Shown: positions 9,317-18,164 of the stretch, one piece after another
How the letters are laid out: each line of letters begins with the position of its first letter
How positions within the stretch are numbered: the stretch's first letter is position 1
Assembly: GCA_934700615.1 (NCBI GenBank)
Contig: CAKUXR010000032.1
Span: forward strand, 1 to 31,119
Source: an uncultured Bacteroidales bacterium
GTDB taxonomy: Bacteria; Bacteroidota; Bacteroidia; Bacteroidales; UBA932
Direction of reading: 5' to 3'
DNA length: 31,119 nucleotides
Program-made: the position numbers and the translations under genes
Notes under the pieces: generated by a model
The model's database searches: none
The model's input: the letters and a program-made list of their open reading frames with translations, nothing else
What the model was told of the DNA's origin: nothing

Positions 9317-10738
9317 TTATTTGACGGCATTGAGCACGAAATCTGATGTCTTGGTATCGAAAACGAGCTTGTATTTTCCGGCAGACTTGGTGAATTTGAT
9401 ATTGCCGCCGCCGAAAACCACATTGTCCATCTCACCGCCGAAAGAATATGTCCAGTCAGAATTGAAACGGATCTTGATTTCGTCATTCTCCGTCATTTCA
9501 AATGCATCTGCTGCAGCCCATTCTGAATCATTCTTGGTCATCGGGAAGAAAGTTCCCCAGCCTGAAGCAGCAAAACTGCCGCCGATTTCGAGGTTCTTTA
9601 CCTGAACCATCACGAGTGTTCCGTTCTTCTTGTCGAGCCTGATGAAATACAATCCTGAAGGTACTTTGATGTTGGAACCGCCCAGTGTTTTTGATTCTGC
9701 ATATGCAAATGGGAGGTCCTCACTGCCTTTGGTTTCGACTGTAACATCCTCGAAGCCGAAATCAGTTTCTGACCATGAAGGAGTCGCACTGAACTTGAAT
9801 TCCGCATCAACATCTTCGGATCCAGTCGAAAGATCAACAAAGCCCTGATATACACCTTTCTGCTTGGATGAAAGTGAGAGTGAAGGAGCATTGGCAATAT
9901 CCCAGTGCTGATAGCTTCCAGGAAGCCACATCTTCTCAGGGAATGACAGAACATAAGTAGTAATCTTGACTTTCACGGCATTTGAAACGACACCTTCAGG
10001 TATGCTCTCGCAGAATGCATAAACCTTCAATGTCAATTCCGCTTCCGAGCCTTCAGCTGCACCGGCCGCTACCACGGCTTCGTTAAGGCCGTCCACTGTG
10101 GTCGTATAAGAAGCATTCGTGAGACCGTCGGCAAGAACCTTTTCTGCTCCGCTGCCATATGCCATTGTTACCTTATATGTAACATCTTCGCCATAAACAA
10201 GCCTTGCATCGGTCCAAGAGAGAAGTTCAAGTTCATCTGACTGCTTTTCCTTGTCAAGAACGATTGTTGACTCAGGTGCGCTGGCTACAGGAGCGACAGC
10301 TTCGTCATAGAAATAAACTTTCACTCCAACTGAAGGAGACGAATATACATTACCGGCCTTGTCAGCAACATTGACAGAGAAATCAAGCTGGTGGGTAGAA
10401 TTCTTTTCCAGTTCGAAATTGGTCTTGAGGAATGTTCTGAGTTCCTCCTTTGAGACCGTATAGAAGTTGTCGGTTATACCCTCTTTCAGAGCGGCTTCCT
10501 TCTCTCCGCTCTTGACATTCAAGTTATAGAGATATGCTTCCGCGTCGATCTGACGTGCAGCAGTCCATGTGAAAGTCACAGACTCAGCTTTGGTACCCTC
10601 CGTGATGAGGATGTCCGAATGAGCATCCAGTACCGGAGCGACAGGACTCGTCGAGAAGGTGTCTTCACTTTCTATGGTGCAGGCCACTGCCGCAAAAGCT
10701 GCGGCAGAGACTGCAAATATGTTTTTAATCCATTTCAT
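9317..10738 (-). CDS. SusF-like starch-binding outer-membrane lipoprotein
   Basis: The 473-residue product has a lipobox FAAVACTIES. It carries two SusE-type Ig-like domains (about 35-140 and 150-260), each with the strand pattern VTFTWTAAR / LELLSWTDAR. Starch-binding CBM-like modules follow: one starts at MWLPGSYQHWD (about residue 275), and a second region near 385-473 starts at LEIGGSFAASGWG. The aromatic motif W-L-P-G-x-Y-Q-x-W is shared with the adjacent SusE, so the two genes are paralogous. Such proteins bind amylose helices at the surface and are not enzymes. It is 13 bp from SusE. Calling it SusF instead of a second SusE rests on order and size only. Confidence 0.82.
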   Translation of the reverse strand: MKWIKNIFAVSAAAFAAVACTIESEDTFSTSPVAPVLDAHSDILITEGTKAESVTFTWTAARQIDAEAYLYNLNVKSGEKEAALKEGITDNFYTVSKEELRTFLKTNFELEKNSTHQLDFSVNVADKAGNVYSSPSVGVKVYFYDEAVAPVASAPESTIVLDKEKQSDELELLSWTDARLVYGEDVTYKVTMAYGSGAEKVLADGLTNASYTTTVDGLNEAVVAAGAAEGSEAELTLKVYAFCESIPEGVVSNAVKVKITTYVLSFPEKMWLPGSYQHWDIANAPSLSLSSKQKGVYQGFVDLSTGSEDVDAEFKFSATPSWSETDFGFEDVTVETKGSEDLPFAYAESKTLGGSNIKVPSGLYFIRLDKKNGTLVMVQVKNLEIGGSFAASGWGTFFPMTKNDSEWAAADAFEMTENDEIKIRFNSDWTYSFGGEMDNVVFGGGNIKFTKSAGKYKLVFDTKTSDFVLNAVK

Positions 10739-10751
10739 AAGTCAAACCTGT

Positions 10752-11822
10752 TTACTGTTTTTCATATGTCACAACAATAGGTGTCCTGTTGGCATAGAGT
10801 CGGACGATATAGTCACCTGTTCCCGGAGTCGGAATGTTCTCTCCGCCCTTCGTAATCTCATATCCGCCTGCAATGTCGTTAGTTGCAACTGCACTGCCAT
10901 ACTTGTGGTCCCAGTTCTTGTTGAGTCTCAGGAGCCAGCCCTGGCCTTCCGTGAAACTGATGACAGGAGATTCCCAGACATTCTTCGCAGCATTGTAGGT
11001 AAGTTCCTTCTCCTCGGACTCATTCCATCCGTTGAAGTCGCCGATAAGAGCCACTTTGGATACGACCTCCCTTGCAACAGTCTTGGTCTTGGTGTTGATG
11101 GTCAGCCACATGATCGGCTCTTCCGCCGGCACTGAGAAGTTTCCGTCAGAGTTTGAAGGATCAGCAACCTCCCAACCTTCAGGAGTATAGCCCTCATTCA
11201 TTCCGACCCAAGACTGGTTTTCATCGACAATCTTGAAGTAATAAGGTGTCTCTGCATCATTCGAGACATCGACAAGAATCTTGTATGTGCTGGTACCGGC
11301 CTCTGTTTCCCAGACTTCAGTTCCCAACTGATTCCAGTCCTGATACTTTCCAGGAAGCCAGATGTTCTTCTTAGGAGGAAGGTAAGTATAGACTGAGAAA
11401 GCGACTTTCTCTGAAGTCAATACAGGTGAGTTTACCACGTCCTTGAGGGCAGCCTCCACATAGGCATTGACAGTGACGGTGGTGTTTTTCTCGCCCTTCA
11501 GCGAGCTGCATATCATACCGACAAGGTCTCCCTTATTGATACTGAGAGAGTTCTTGTAGTTCTGTCCTATAAGAGCCTTCTCTGAGCCGAGTTCGGCATA
11601 TACTGAGTAGAGGATTTCTGTCTTGGCACCGAAATCAGCAGGGTCCCAAGTGAAATTGACCTGCTCCACCTTGGTGGTGTTGGCATCAGAGATGACATTG
11701 GAAACCGGTCTGAGGACAGGTGCCGTCAACTCTGACGAAATCTGGTCCTTTGGCAAATCCAAGGTGCAGGAAGCAGCCAGAACCGCAACTGCGGCCATTG
11801 CCATATATTTCAATGATTTCAT
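10752..11822 (-). CDS. susE: SusE-like starch-binding lipoprotein
   Basis: The ATG at 11822 gives MKSLKYMAMA and lipobox VLAASCTLD (356 residues). The frame extends to a TTG at 11846, which would spoil the signal. A single SusE N-terminal domain (about 22-140, with QVNFTWDPADFG) is followed by two CBM-like starch-binding modules. The first begins at IWLPGKYQDWNQ (about 155), and the second begins at VALIGDFNGWNES (about 260). SusE binds starch at the cell surface in complex with SusCD. The gene is 29 bp behind SusD and 13 bp ahead of the SusF-like gene. Confidence 0.88.
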   Translation of the reverse strand: MKSLKYMAMAAVAVLAASCTLDLPKDQISSELTAPVLRPVSNVISDANTTKVEQVNFTWDPADFGAKTEILYSVYAELGSEKALIGQNYKNSLSINKGDLVGMICSSLKGEKNTTVTVNAYVEAALKDVVNSPVLTSEKVAFSVYTYLPPKKNIWLPGKYQDWNQLGTEVWETEAGTSTYKILVDVSNDAETPYYFKIVDENQSWVGMNEGYTPEGWEVADPSNSDGNFSVPAEEPIMWLTINTKTKTVAREVVSKVALIGDFNGWNESEEKELTYNAAKNVWESPVISFTEGQGWLLRLNKNWDHKYGSAVATNDIAGGYEITKGGENIPTPGTGDYIVRLYANRTPIVVTYEKQ

Positions 11823-11851
11823 AATATCAATTTTAAATGTTATCAATTCTG

Positions 11852-13522
11852 CTAATAACCTTCATTCTGAACGAGGTTGCTGTTTGAACTGAGGTCGCTC
11901 TGGATAATCGGGAATATTGTCTTGTATGAAGGGAGGGCAATCTTTCCGTTCATAAGTCCGCCCTTGAGTGTCCAAGGATAATTCACGTCAGTGAACTTGC
12001 CGAAACGGATGAGATCCACACGACGGTGACCTTCCCACATGAATTCACGTGCCCTTTCATCGAGAAGCCAATCGAGATTTACCTCTGACGGCATTGAAAC
12101 GCCTGCACGGTCACGGAGGTCCTTCACATATTTGAGAGCATCAGCATCCTTTACGACACCGCCGTTGAGACGGGCATCAGCCTCAGCATAATTGAGATAC
12201 ATCTCGGCAAGACGGAAGATAGGCATATCGGCAGAGGAGAGTTTCCAGTTTCCCGGAACGCCGTCCTGCTGAACGAGTTTGTCATTGGAATCAAGTCCGC
12301 AGAACTTCCAGCACATCCAACCTGAAGAAACCTGCTTTTCATCGAAGTCCTGGACTGAACCGTAATTGGTGAAGAACGCTCGCTTGTCACTGGCTGCCCT
12401 GTCATATCCGAAGACATTGGTCTTGTTGCCCCATACTACACCATTGAGCTGGAAACGTGCTACATAGTCATTAGGAACATGGTAACCGGCCCAGTTCTCA
12501 CCATTGATTTTGGAAAGACCGAACTCTGCACCGAGTTTGAGGTTGGCCTCCTCGCTGAGAGATGCGGAAGCGAATGTCGAAGTTCCGCCCCAGCTCTGTG
12601 TGGAAACCCTGTCATAAGCGACAGCGAAGATGAACTCCTTCTCCGCTGAACCGTTCTCGGTATTGTCCTGACGGAACATGTCTGAATACTTTGGAGCGAG
12701 AGAATATCCCATTCCGATGACCTTCTTGGCTGCATCCTTGGCATCCTGCCATCTTGCAGTTCCGGTATAAACCTCGGCATTGAGGTACATACGGCTGAGA
12801 AGTGCCCATACGGAACCCTTGGTAGGACGTGGATAAGGTACAGAACCTACGGCAGGCATTGCGCTGTTGTCAGAAGCGAGGTCAAGAAGCTCTGTTTCAA
12901 GCCAGTTGAAGAGGTCAGTTCTGGTGATGCGCTTAGGATTCTCTCCACCGATGTTCTCAGGCATAGGGAAAGGAGGGTTTCCGAACTCGTCCATAAGCAC
13001 GTAGAAGAACATTGCCCTGTGGAAACGTGCCTCTGCCCTGTATCCGGCGATCTCACCCTTGAGTGATGACTGGCCGCGGGCATCGATCTTGCTGTCAGTA
13101 GTCTGGAGAAGAAATTCGTTCACGAGAGCGATGGCCTTCACCGCACGGGTATATACGGCCACAAGAGCATCGTTAGTACTTGAGCCCCATGAATCATGCT
13201 GAAGTTCAGTAAGATAAGAGTCGCCCCAGACGCACTTGAGTCCGTCGCAGGTCATCTCGTTCATGTTGATCCACTGTCTCAGGAACTCAGATTGTCCGGA
13301 GTCTGAGAATCCGAGGTCATTTTTACCTGCATCATCCTGACCTACAAGCATATAGTAGCCATTGATGTAGGCAAGAGCCTTGAGATAGCTGTCTTCATTG
13401 GCATACGCGTTTTCAGACGTGAAGTCAGTCGTGTTCAAAGGAAGTGTATCCAAATCCTTGAGGCATGATGAAAACAGTATCGCCGCAACTGAAAGTATGA
13501 ATAATTTGTTTATGAATTTCAT
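11852..13522 (-). CDS. susD: SusD-like starch-binding lipoprotein
   Basis: This 556-residue protein has an ATG start, signal peptide and lipobox ILFSSCLKD. It has the usual SusD/RagB architecture: N-terminal LDTLPLNTTDFTSENAY, TPR-like helices including LKGEIAGYRAEARFHRA and the FFYVLMDEFGNPPF stretch, and the C-terminal RLAEMYLNYAEADARLNGG and WEGHRRVDLIRFGKF motifs found across the family. SusD caps the SusC barrel from outside and is required for maltooligosaccharide uptake. It follows SusC by 17 bp, as expected for an obligate pair. Confidence 0.95.
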   Translation of the reverse strand: MKFINKLFILSVAAILFSSCLKDLDTLPLNTTDFTSENAYANEDSYLKALAYINGYYMLVGQDDAGKNDLGFSDSGQSEFLRQWINMNEMTCDGLKCVWGDSYLTELQHDSWGSSTNDALVAVYTRAVKAIALVNEFLLQTTDSKIDARGQSSLKGEIAGYRAEARFHRAMFFYVLMDEFGNPPFPMPENIGGENPKRITRTDLFNWLETELLDLASDNSAMPAVGSVPYPRPTKGSVWALLSRMYLNAEVYTGTARWQDAKDAAKKVIGMGYSLAPKYSDMFRQDNTENGSAEKEFIFAVAYDRVSTQSWGGTSTFASASLSEEANLKLGAEFGLSKINGENWAGYHVPNDYVARFQLNGVVWGNKTNVFGYDRAASDKRAFFTNYGSVQDFDEKQVSSGWMCWKFCGLDSNDKLVQQDGVPGNWKLSSADMPIFRLAEMYLNYAEADARLNGGVVKDADALKYVKDLRDRAGVSMPSEVNLDWLLDERAREFMWEGHRRVDLIRFGKFTDVNYPWTLKGGLMNGKIALPSYKTIFPIIQSDLSSNSNLVQNEGY

Positions 13523-13539
13523 AATGTTGTTCCTCCTGC

Positions 13540-16530
13540 TTAGAATGAAATGTTAAGACGAAGAGTATAGAGACGAGGACGAGGATAAACGTAATTGTCC
13601 ACACCATCGATATTGTTGATTTCCGGATCAAGTCCTGAGTATTTGGTGAATGTGCATACATTCTGGACAGAACCTGCAAGACGGATTTTGAGGTTGTTCT
13701 TGAGATTGAAGGTATAGCCGAGATTGATGTCGTCAATCTTGAAGAATGTCGCATCCTCAATCCAAAGGTCTGAATATTTCTGTGTCTCGCTGTTAGGAGC
13801 GTGCCATTCAGGAAGGAGCCACTTAGGGCAGAGGTTGTCAATGTAACCCTTGGTCCAGTTGTCGCTGTAAGATGATGAATATCCGAGGGCTACCTTATTG
13901 ATGAGCTCGGCTCCGATGGAACCGTGACCGTTGATACCCAAATCCCAGTTCTTGTATCTTACCTGTGTACTGATACCGTAGTAAGCCCACGGAGTAGCGC
14001 TGCAGCCGGTCATATAACGGTCATCAGCATTGATCTTGCCGTCGCCGTTGCGGTCCACGAAAGCATTCTGGACTGGCTTGCCTTCAGCATCATAGAGCTG
14101 CTGGTACATGTAGTAAGTATATGGAGCGAAGCCTTTGCGGTGGAGTGAGCTGAAGCCGACATTGGCACCCATTGAAGGACCTGTCTCTACTCCGAGGTAG
14201 GTTTCATCGCTGTTGGTCAGCTTGGTAATCTTCACGTCCTGGAAGGTGATGTTTCCACCGATTTTCCAGTTCCAGTCCTTGGTCTCTACAGGAACGAAGT
14301 TGGCTGAGAGCTCGATACCCTTGTTAACCATTGTTCCGATATTGGAAATCACCTGCTTGCCGAAGTTCGAACCGAGAGGAATCGAGATATTGTTCAGGAG
14401 GTCGAATGTGTTGCGGTAGTAAGCCTCGACCGTACCGGAAATCCTGTCATTGAGGAAACCGAAATCCAAACCTACGTTGTAAGTCTCGGTTGTCTCCCAC
14501 TTGATGTTAGGGTTGTAGGCCAATGGTGAGAGAAGGTTGAAAGACTTGCCGTCAGCACCCATAGGATACTGCATAGTCACAGACGCTGACTCATAGTATC
14601 TTGCGATGTAAGGATAGTAGTCGTCTCCGATATCCTGCTGTCCTGTGCGTCCCCATCCGAGACGGAACTTGAGGGCTGACACTGACCTGTTGCCCTTCAG
14701 GAATTCCTCATTTGCAATGTTCCATGCGAATGCTGCTGACGGGAAGAAACCCCAACGGTTTGAAGGAGAGAAACGGCTGGATGCGTCACCGCGGGCGGTG
14801 AAAGTGAAGAGATATCTCGAATCGAAGCCGTAGTTGAGACGTCCGAAGAATGAAATCAGGTAGTACTCTTTGGCATTGACAGGAGCGATATGATATACGG
14901 TTTCCCTGTCATTGTTGTAGTACTGTGAGTTCTCGTACTTGATGTAGTTGTGCTGCCAAGAATAACCTGCCATCGCATTGAAATTGTGTTTTCCCCAAGT
15001 TTCATTGTAGTCGAGGTAGGCCTCCAGAAGCATGTTCTTGTTGAAGTTCTTGTACTTCTCATAGAGGTCAGGAGCACTGGTAAGCGAACTGCGTGAACCG
15101 ACGGTATTGTACTTGGTACCATTGGTCCTGGCGATATCCATACCCAAGTTCAGGTTTGCCCTCAACGCCTCAAGTCCGTGTACCTTATAGTCAATCTGTA
15201 AGTTGCCTACTCCACGGTAGGTATGTCCGTAGTTGACGTAGTCATAAACTGCAGAAAGAGGGTTGGCGGCTGCCATGGTATTAGGCACACCTGCGCTGAA
15301 CCAGTTCCAGTAACCGTTGGAAATGGCAGTCTTGTCGATGTTGCCTTCAGCATCCGTGAAATAGATAGGCTTGGTAGGATCGAATGAAAGAGCACTCTCT
15401 ACAGGGTTGTTGGCCCAGTTGGTATGCTGATATACGCCTTTGGCATTGAAATTAATCGAAAGATGCTCGTCGAAGAATTTAGGAGAAAGGCTTACGTCAA
15501 TGTTACCTCTCTGGTTGTCACCGACTTTGATGGTAGCCTGGTCGAGGTTGTAGCCCATGCTGACACGGAAAGGAACAACTCCACCTGAATAAAGGCTGAT
15601 GTTGTGGTCAGTATTCACGCCGATACGGTAAATCTGATCCTGCCAGTTAGTGTTGTACATTGTACCGTCCACACCGAGAAGTTCGATGGCTTCAGGACGA
15701 TATTCCTGGATATAGTCGAAGAACTGGTCTCCGTCCATCATCTTGATGGCATCGGTATTCTGCTTGAGGGAAACGCTTCCGCTGTAGCCTACGTGGATAC
15801 CTTTGCCTGTTCCTTTCTTGGTAGTGATGATGATCACACCGTTGGAAGCGCGGGAACCGTAGATTGCGGTAGCGGACGCATCCTTGAGGACAGAGTAAGA
15901 CTCGATGTCGTTAGGATTGACAGTAGCAAGCGGATCGCCCATGCCGGCACCGCCGTCTTTTGTTACAGGGACACCGTCAATGACAATGAGAGGGTCATTG
16001 GATGCGGTAAGAGATGCCGCACCGCGGATTCTGATGGTAGAAGAAGAACCCGGCTGTCCGTTCGCAGGAGTGATGTTAAGTCCGGAAACCTTACCGAGAA
16101 GCATTGAGCTCGGAGAAGTGACGGCTCCGCGGTTTACCTCTTCTGCATTGATGGCGGTAACGGAACCGGTCATGTCGCTCTTCTTGACTGTACCGTAACC
16201 GATGACCACTACATCGTCGAGATACATGGCATCTTCCTGAATGACAGTCTTCGCAGGATTGGTTTTTGCTACGAAGGTCACGGTCTTGTATCCGATACAG
16301 CTGACTTCAATGATTGCATCAGCTGAGGACACTTTCAGTGTGTAATTGCCGTCAATGTCAGTCGACAATCCGTTGGTAGTACCCTTTTCGAGAACGGTCG
16401 CGCCGATTACTGGCTGGCCGGTCTGATCCATGACGGTACCCCTTACTTCAAACCCGTTCTGGGCTGACAGATCAGGGGTGATGAGAAGCAGTCCCATCAG
16501 TCCCACTATAAAAGATAGAAATCTGTTCAT
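13540..16530 (-). CDS. susC: SusC-like TonB-dependent maltooligosaccharide transporter
   Basis: The 996-residue product has a cleavable Sec signal (LITPDLSAQN). A carboxypeptidase-D-like regulatory domain (about 28-100, VRGTVMDQTGQPVIGATV) follows, then the TonB box and plug (DDVVVIGYGTVKKSDMTGSV, then IRIRGAASLTASNDPLIVIDG). The 22-strand barrel runs to the terminal aromatic residues LRLNISF, needed for barrel insertion. The length matches SusC (about 1000). It imports starch oligosaccharides across the outer membrane with TonB/ExbBD energy, paired with SusD. It is preceded by the MFS gene with a 43-bp AT-rich gap. That gap holds a weak -7-like TATATTTT on the minus strand, so an internal promoter is possible. 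Confidence 0.95.
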   Translation of the reverse strand: MNRFLSFIVGLMGLLLITPDLSAQNGFEVRGTVMDQTGQPVIGATVLEKGTTNGLSTDIDGNYTLKVSSADAIIEVSCIGYKTVTFVAKTNPAKTVIQEDAMYLDDVVVIGYGTVKKSDMTGSVTAINAEEVNRGAVTSPSSMLLGKVSGLNITPANGQPGSSSTIRIRGAASLTASNDPLIVIDGVPVTKDGGAGMGDPLATVNPNDIESYSVLKDASATAIYGSRASNGVIIITTKKGTGKGIHVGYSGSVSLKQNTDAIKMMDGDQFFDYIQEYRPEAIELLGVDGTMYNTNWQDQIYRIGVNTDHNISLYSGGVVPFRVSMGYNLDQATIKVGDNQRGNIDVSLSPKFFDEHLSINFNAKGVYQHTNWANNPVESALSFDPTKPIYFTDAEGNIDKTAISNGYWNWFSAGVPNTMAAANPLSAVYDYVNYGHTYRGVGNLQIDYKVHGLEALRANLNLGMDIARTNGTKYNTVGSRSSLTSAPDLYEKYKNFNKNMLLEAYLDYNETWGKHNFNAMAGYSWQHNYIKYENSQYYNNDRETVYHIAPVNAKEYYLISFFGRLNYGFDSRYLFTFTARGDASSRFSPSNRWGFFPSAAFAWNIANEEFLKGNRSVSALKFRLGWGRTGQQDIGDDYYPYIARYYESASVTMQYPMGADGKSFNLLSPLAYNPNIKWETTETYNVGLDFGFLNDRISGTVEAYYRNTFDLLNNISIPLGSNFGKQVISNIGTMVNKGIELSANFVPVETKDWNWKIGGNITFQDVKITKLTNSDETYLGVETGPSMGANVGFSSLHRKGFAPYTYYMYQQLYDAEGKPVQNAFVDRNGDGKINADDRYMTGCSATPWAYYGISTQVRYKNWDLGINGHGSIGAELINKVALGYSSSYSDNWTKGYIDNLCPKWLLPEWHAPNSETQKYSDLWIEDATFFKIDDINLGYTFNLKNNLKIRLAGSVQNVCTFTKYSGLDPEINNIDGVDNYVYPRPRLYTLRLNISF

Positions 16531-16573
16531 AGGATCTTATTGTTATTAGTTTAAAAAAATATAGTAATTATTT

Positions 16574-17881
16574 TCAATTTTCTCTGATAAAAGCGACAGA
16601 CACCGCAGCCAACAGCATGAAGACGCAGGCCAATGCCAACATCATCACTGCATTCGAGCCGAAACAGTATTTCACGATGACGCCTCCGGTAAGTCCGATG
16701 ACTATCTGCGGTATCGTGATGGTGAAATTGAAGATACCCATGTAAACGCCCATACGTTTCGGGTCAACAGTGCGGGAAAGAATCGCGTAAGGCATGGCGA
16801 GAATGCCGGCCCAGGCAATTCCGATACCCAGCATCGGTATCATCAATGCATATTTATCTTTCAGCAGACAGAGTCCGGCGAAGCCGAGGACTCCGAAAAG
16901 GAGACATGTGGCATAGACTCTCTTGTTTCCGAATCTGGTAGCGAGCTTCGTCATGAACAGAGCGGCGATGCAGGCAGGAATCGGATAGACTCCGTTAAGG
17001 ACACCGACCCAGGTCTGTGTCTCCCCTTCCGTAAGAAGGACGCCACCGGCTGTCACTGAGCCTGTTATGGCAGGTTTCAGATATGTCCACATGATGAACA
17101 GCGCCGCCCATGAGAAGAACTGGGTCACGCCGATACGGATCATCGCGGACGGGGTGTTCTTTATCAATGTCATGAAACTTGGCTTCTCCGCAGGTTCACT
17201 TGCATTGACCTCAGCGATACCGTTGTACTCGGCGAATTCCTTCGGAGGATACTCCTTAGTCCTGAATGCTGTCACCAGGACGGTCGCCAGAAGGATTGCA
17301 CCTCCTATATAATAGGACCATGCAATGTGGGATGAAACCTGGCCGGGAACAGCTTCGTCGCTTACACCGGCCCATGTCATAATCAGCGGGAGGACGGCTC
17401 CTATTACGGCACCTATATTAATAAGGAAAGTCTGGACAACATAACCCTCTGTCTTCTGCGAATCGTCGAGCATGTCAGCGACAAGCGCCCTGAACGGCTG
17501 CATAGTAACATTGAAAGAAAGGTCCATGAAAAGGAGGATGAACGCTCCCATCGCGAGAGGGGCCAATGCCAGAAGAGTCGGGCAGTTCGGCATGAGCATA
17601 AGTGCTATCGTCGAAATCAATGCTCCTCCGAGTATATACGGGATGCGTCTGCCGAATCTGGTCCATGTCCCGTCTGAGAACATGCCTACGATAGGCTGGA
17701 TGACCATTCCGGCAAGAGGTGCCGCCAACCAGAAATAGCTCAGGTGACTTACGTCAGCGCCGAGTGATTCGAATATGGTGGATGTGTTTGAATTCTGCAG
17801 GGAATATCCGATCTGGACTCCAAGGAATCCGAAGCTCAGGTTCCATATCTGCCAAAAAGATAATTTCGGTTTCTTGTTCAT
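16574..17881 (-). CDS. MFS (SLC45/GPH-like) maltose/maltodextrin inner-membrane transporter
   Basis: The 435-residue protein has about 12 hydrophobic segments. It opens with LSFWQIWNLSFGFLGVQIGYSLQNS and carries the loop 2-3 motif GMFSDGTWTRFGRRIPYILGG, typical of the SLC45/sucrose-maltose MFS group common in Bacteroidota starch loci. A central cytoplasmic loop (about residues 210-240, EYPPKEFAEYNG) separates the two six-helix halves. It is the first gene of the PUL, so it probably imports maltose or short maltodextrins released in the periplasm to feed cytoplasmic MalQ. The substrate is inferred from context. Confidence 0.87.
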   Translation of the reverse strand: MNKKPKLSFWQIWNLSFGFLGVQIGYSLQNSNTSTIFESLGADVSHLSYFWLAAPLAGMVIQPIVGMFSDGTWTRFGRRIPYILGGALISTIALMLMPNCPTLLALAPLAMGAFILLFMDLSFNVTMQPFRALVADMLDDSQKTEGYVVQTFLINIGAVIGAVLPLIMTWAGVSDEAVPGQVSSHIAWSYYIGGAILLATVLVTAFRTKEYPPKEFAEYNGIAEVNASEPAEKPSFMTLIKNTPSAMIRIGVTQFFSWAALFIMWTYLKPAITGSVTAGGVLLTEGETQTWVGVLNGVYPIPACIAALFMTKLATRFGNKRVYATCLLFGVLGFAGLCLLKDKYALMIPMLGIGIAWAGILAMPYAILSRTVDPKRMGVYMGIFNFTITIPQIVIGLTGGVIVKYCFGSNAVMMLALACVFMLLAAVSVAFIREN

Positions 17882-17976
17882 TGGTTTTCGTTTGTTCTAT
17901 GTGGTCGCGGAATTGTCAAGTTCCGTTTCTGTCACTGTCAAGGCCTCAGGTACTCCTTCAGACCTTAAAACGTTTG

Positions 17977-17984
17977 CAAATATA
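17977..17984 (-). promoter_or_regulatory. -7 element of the PUL operon promoter
   Basis: Reading the minus strand from 17984 to 17977 gives TATATTTG, an exact match to TAnnTTTG. A T-rich stretch lies at the -33 distance but not a perfect TTTG. It would give a leader of about 90 nt before the MFS start codon. The promoter is bracketed by CTGTCAC (17929-17935) and its inverse GTGACAG (18010-18016). TGTCAAG occurs twice in the leader, 22 bp apart (17914 and 17936). Confidence 0.55.
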
Positions 17985-18099
17985 TTTATTAATATCCTAT
18001 TAAAAATATGTGACAGGACGGATGGTCGGAATTGGCTGACGGACGGGAAAAATCTGACGACGAATGAACGGCAGGTTTTTTATTTTTGGCAAATATTCC

Positions 18100-18107
18100 T
18101 AACTTTG
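18100..18107 (+). promoter_or_regulatory. -7 element of the histidine kinase operon promoter
   Basis: TAACTTTG is an exact match to TAnnTTTG, 57 bp ahead of the kinase ATG. A T-run (18075-18080) sits at roughly the -33 distance. The two divergent promoters share the 283-bp gap 17882-18164. Confidence 0.5.
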
Positions 18108-18164
18108 ACCTGCGACGGTTGCAGGACATGCCGGCATACCACACAGACACTTGAAACTTGAGTT

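Noticed and set aside
15604..16107. Plus-strand frame of 167 codons opposite susC
   Set aside because: It is a shadow of the strongly supported SusC coding strand, without signal, domain or homology. The same holds for the other long antisense frames over the PUL, malQ and metallophosphatase.
16531..16573. Separate promoter for susCD
   Set aside because: The 43-bp AT-rich gap has only TATATTTT, one base off the -7 consensus, with no -33 partner. Co-transcription from the MFS promoter is simpler.
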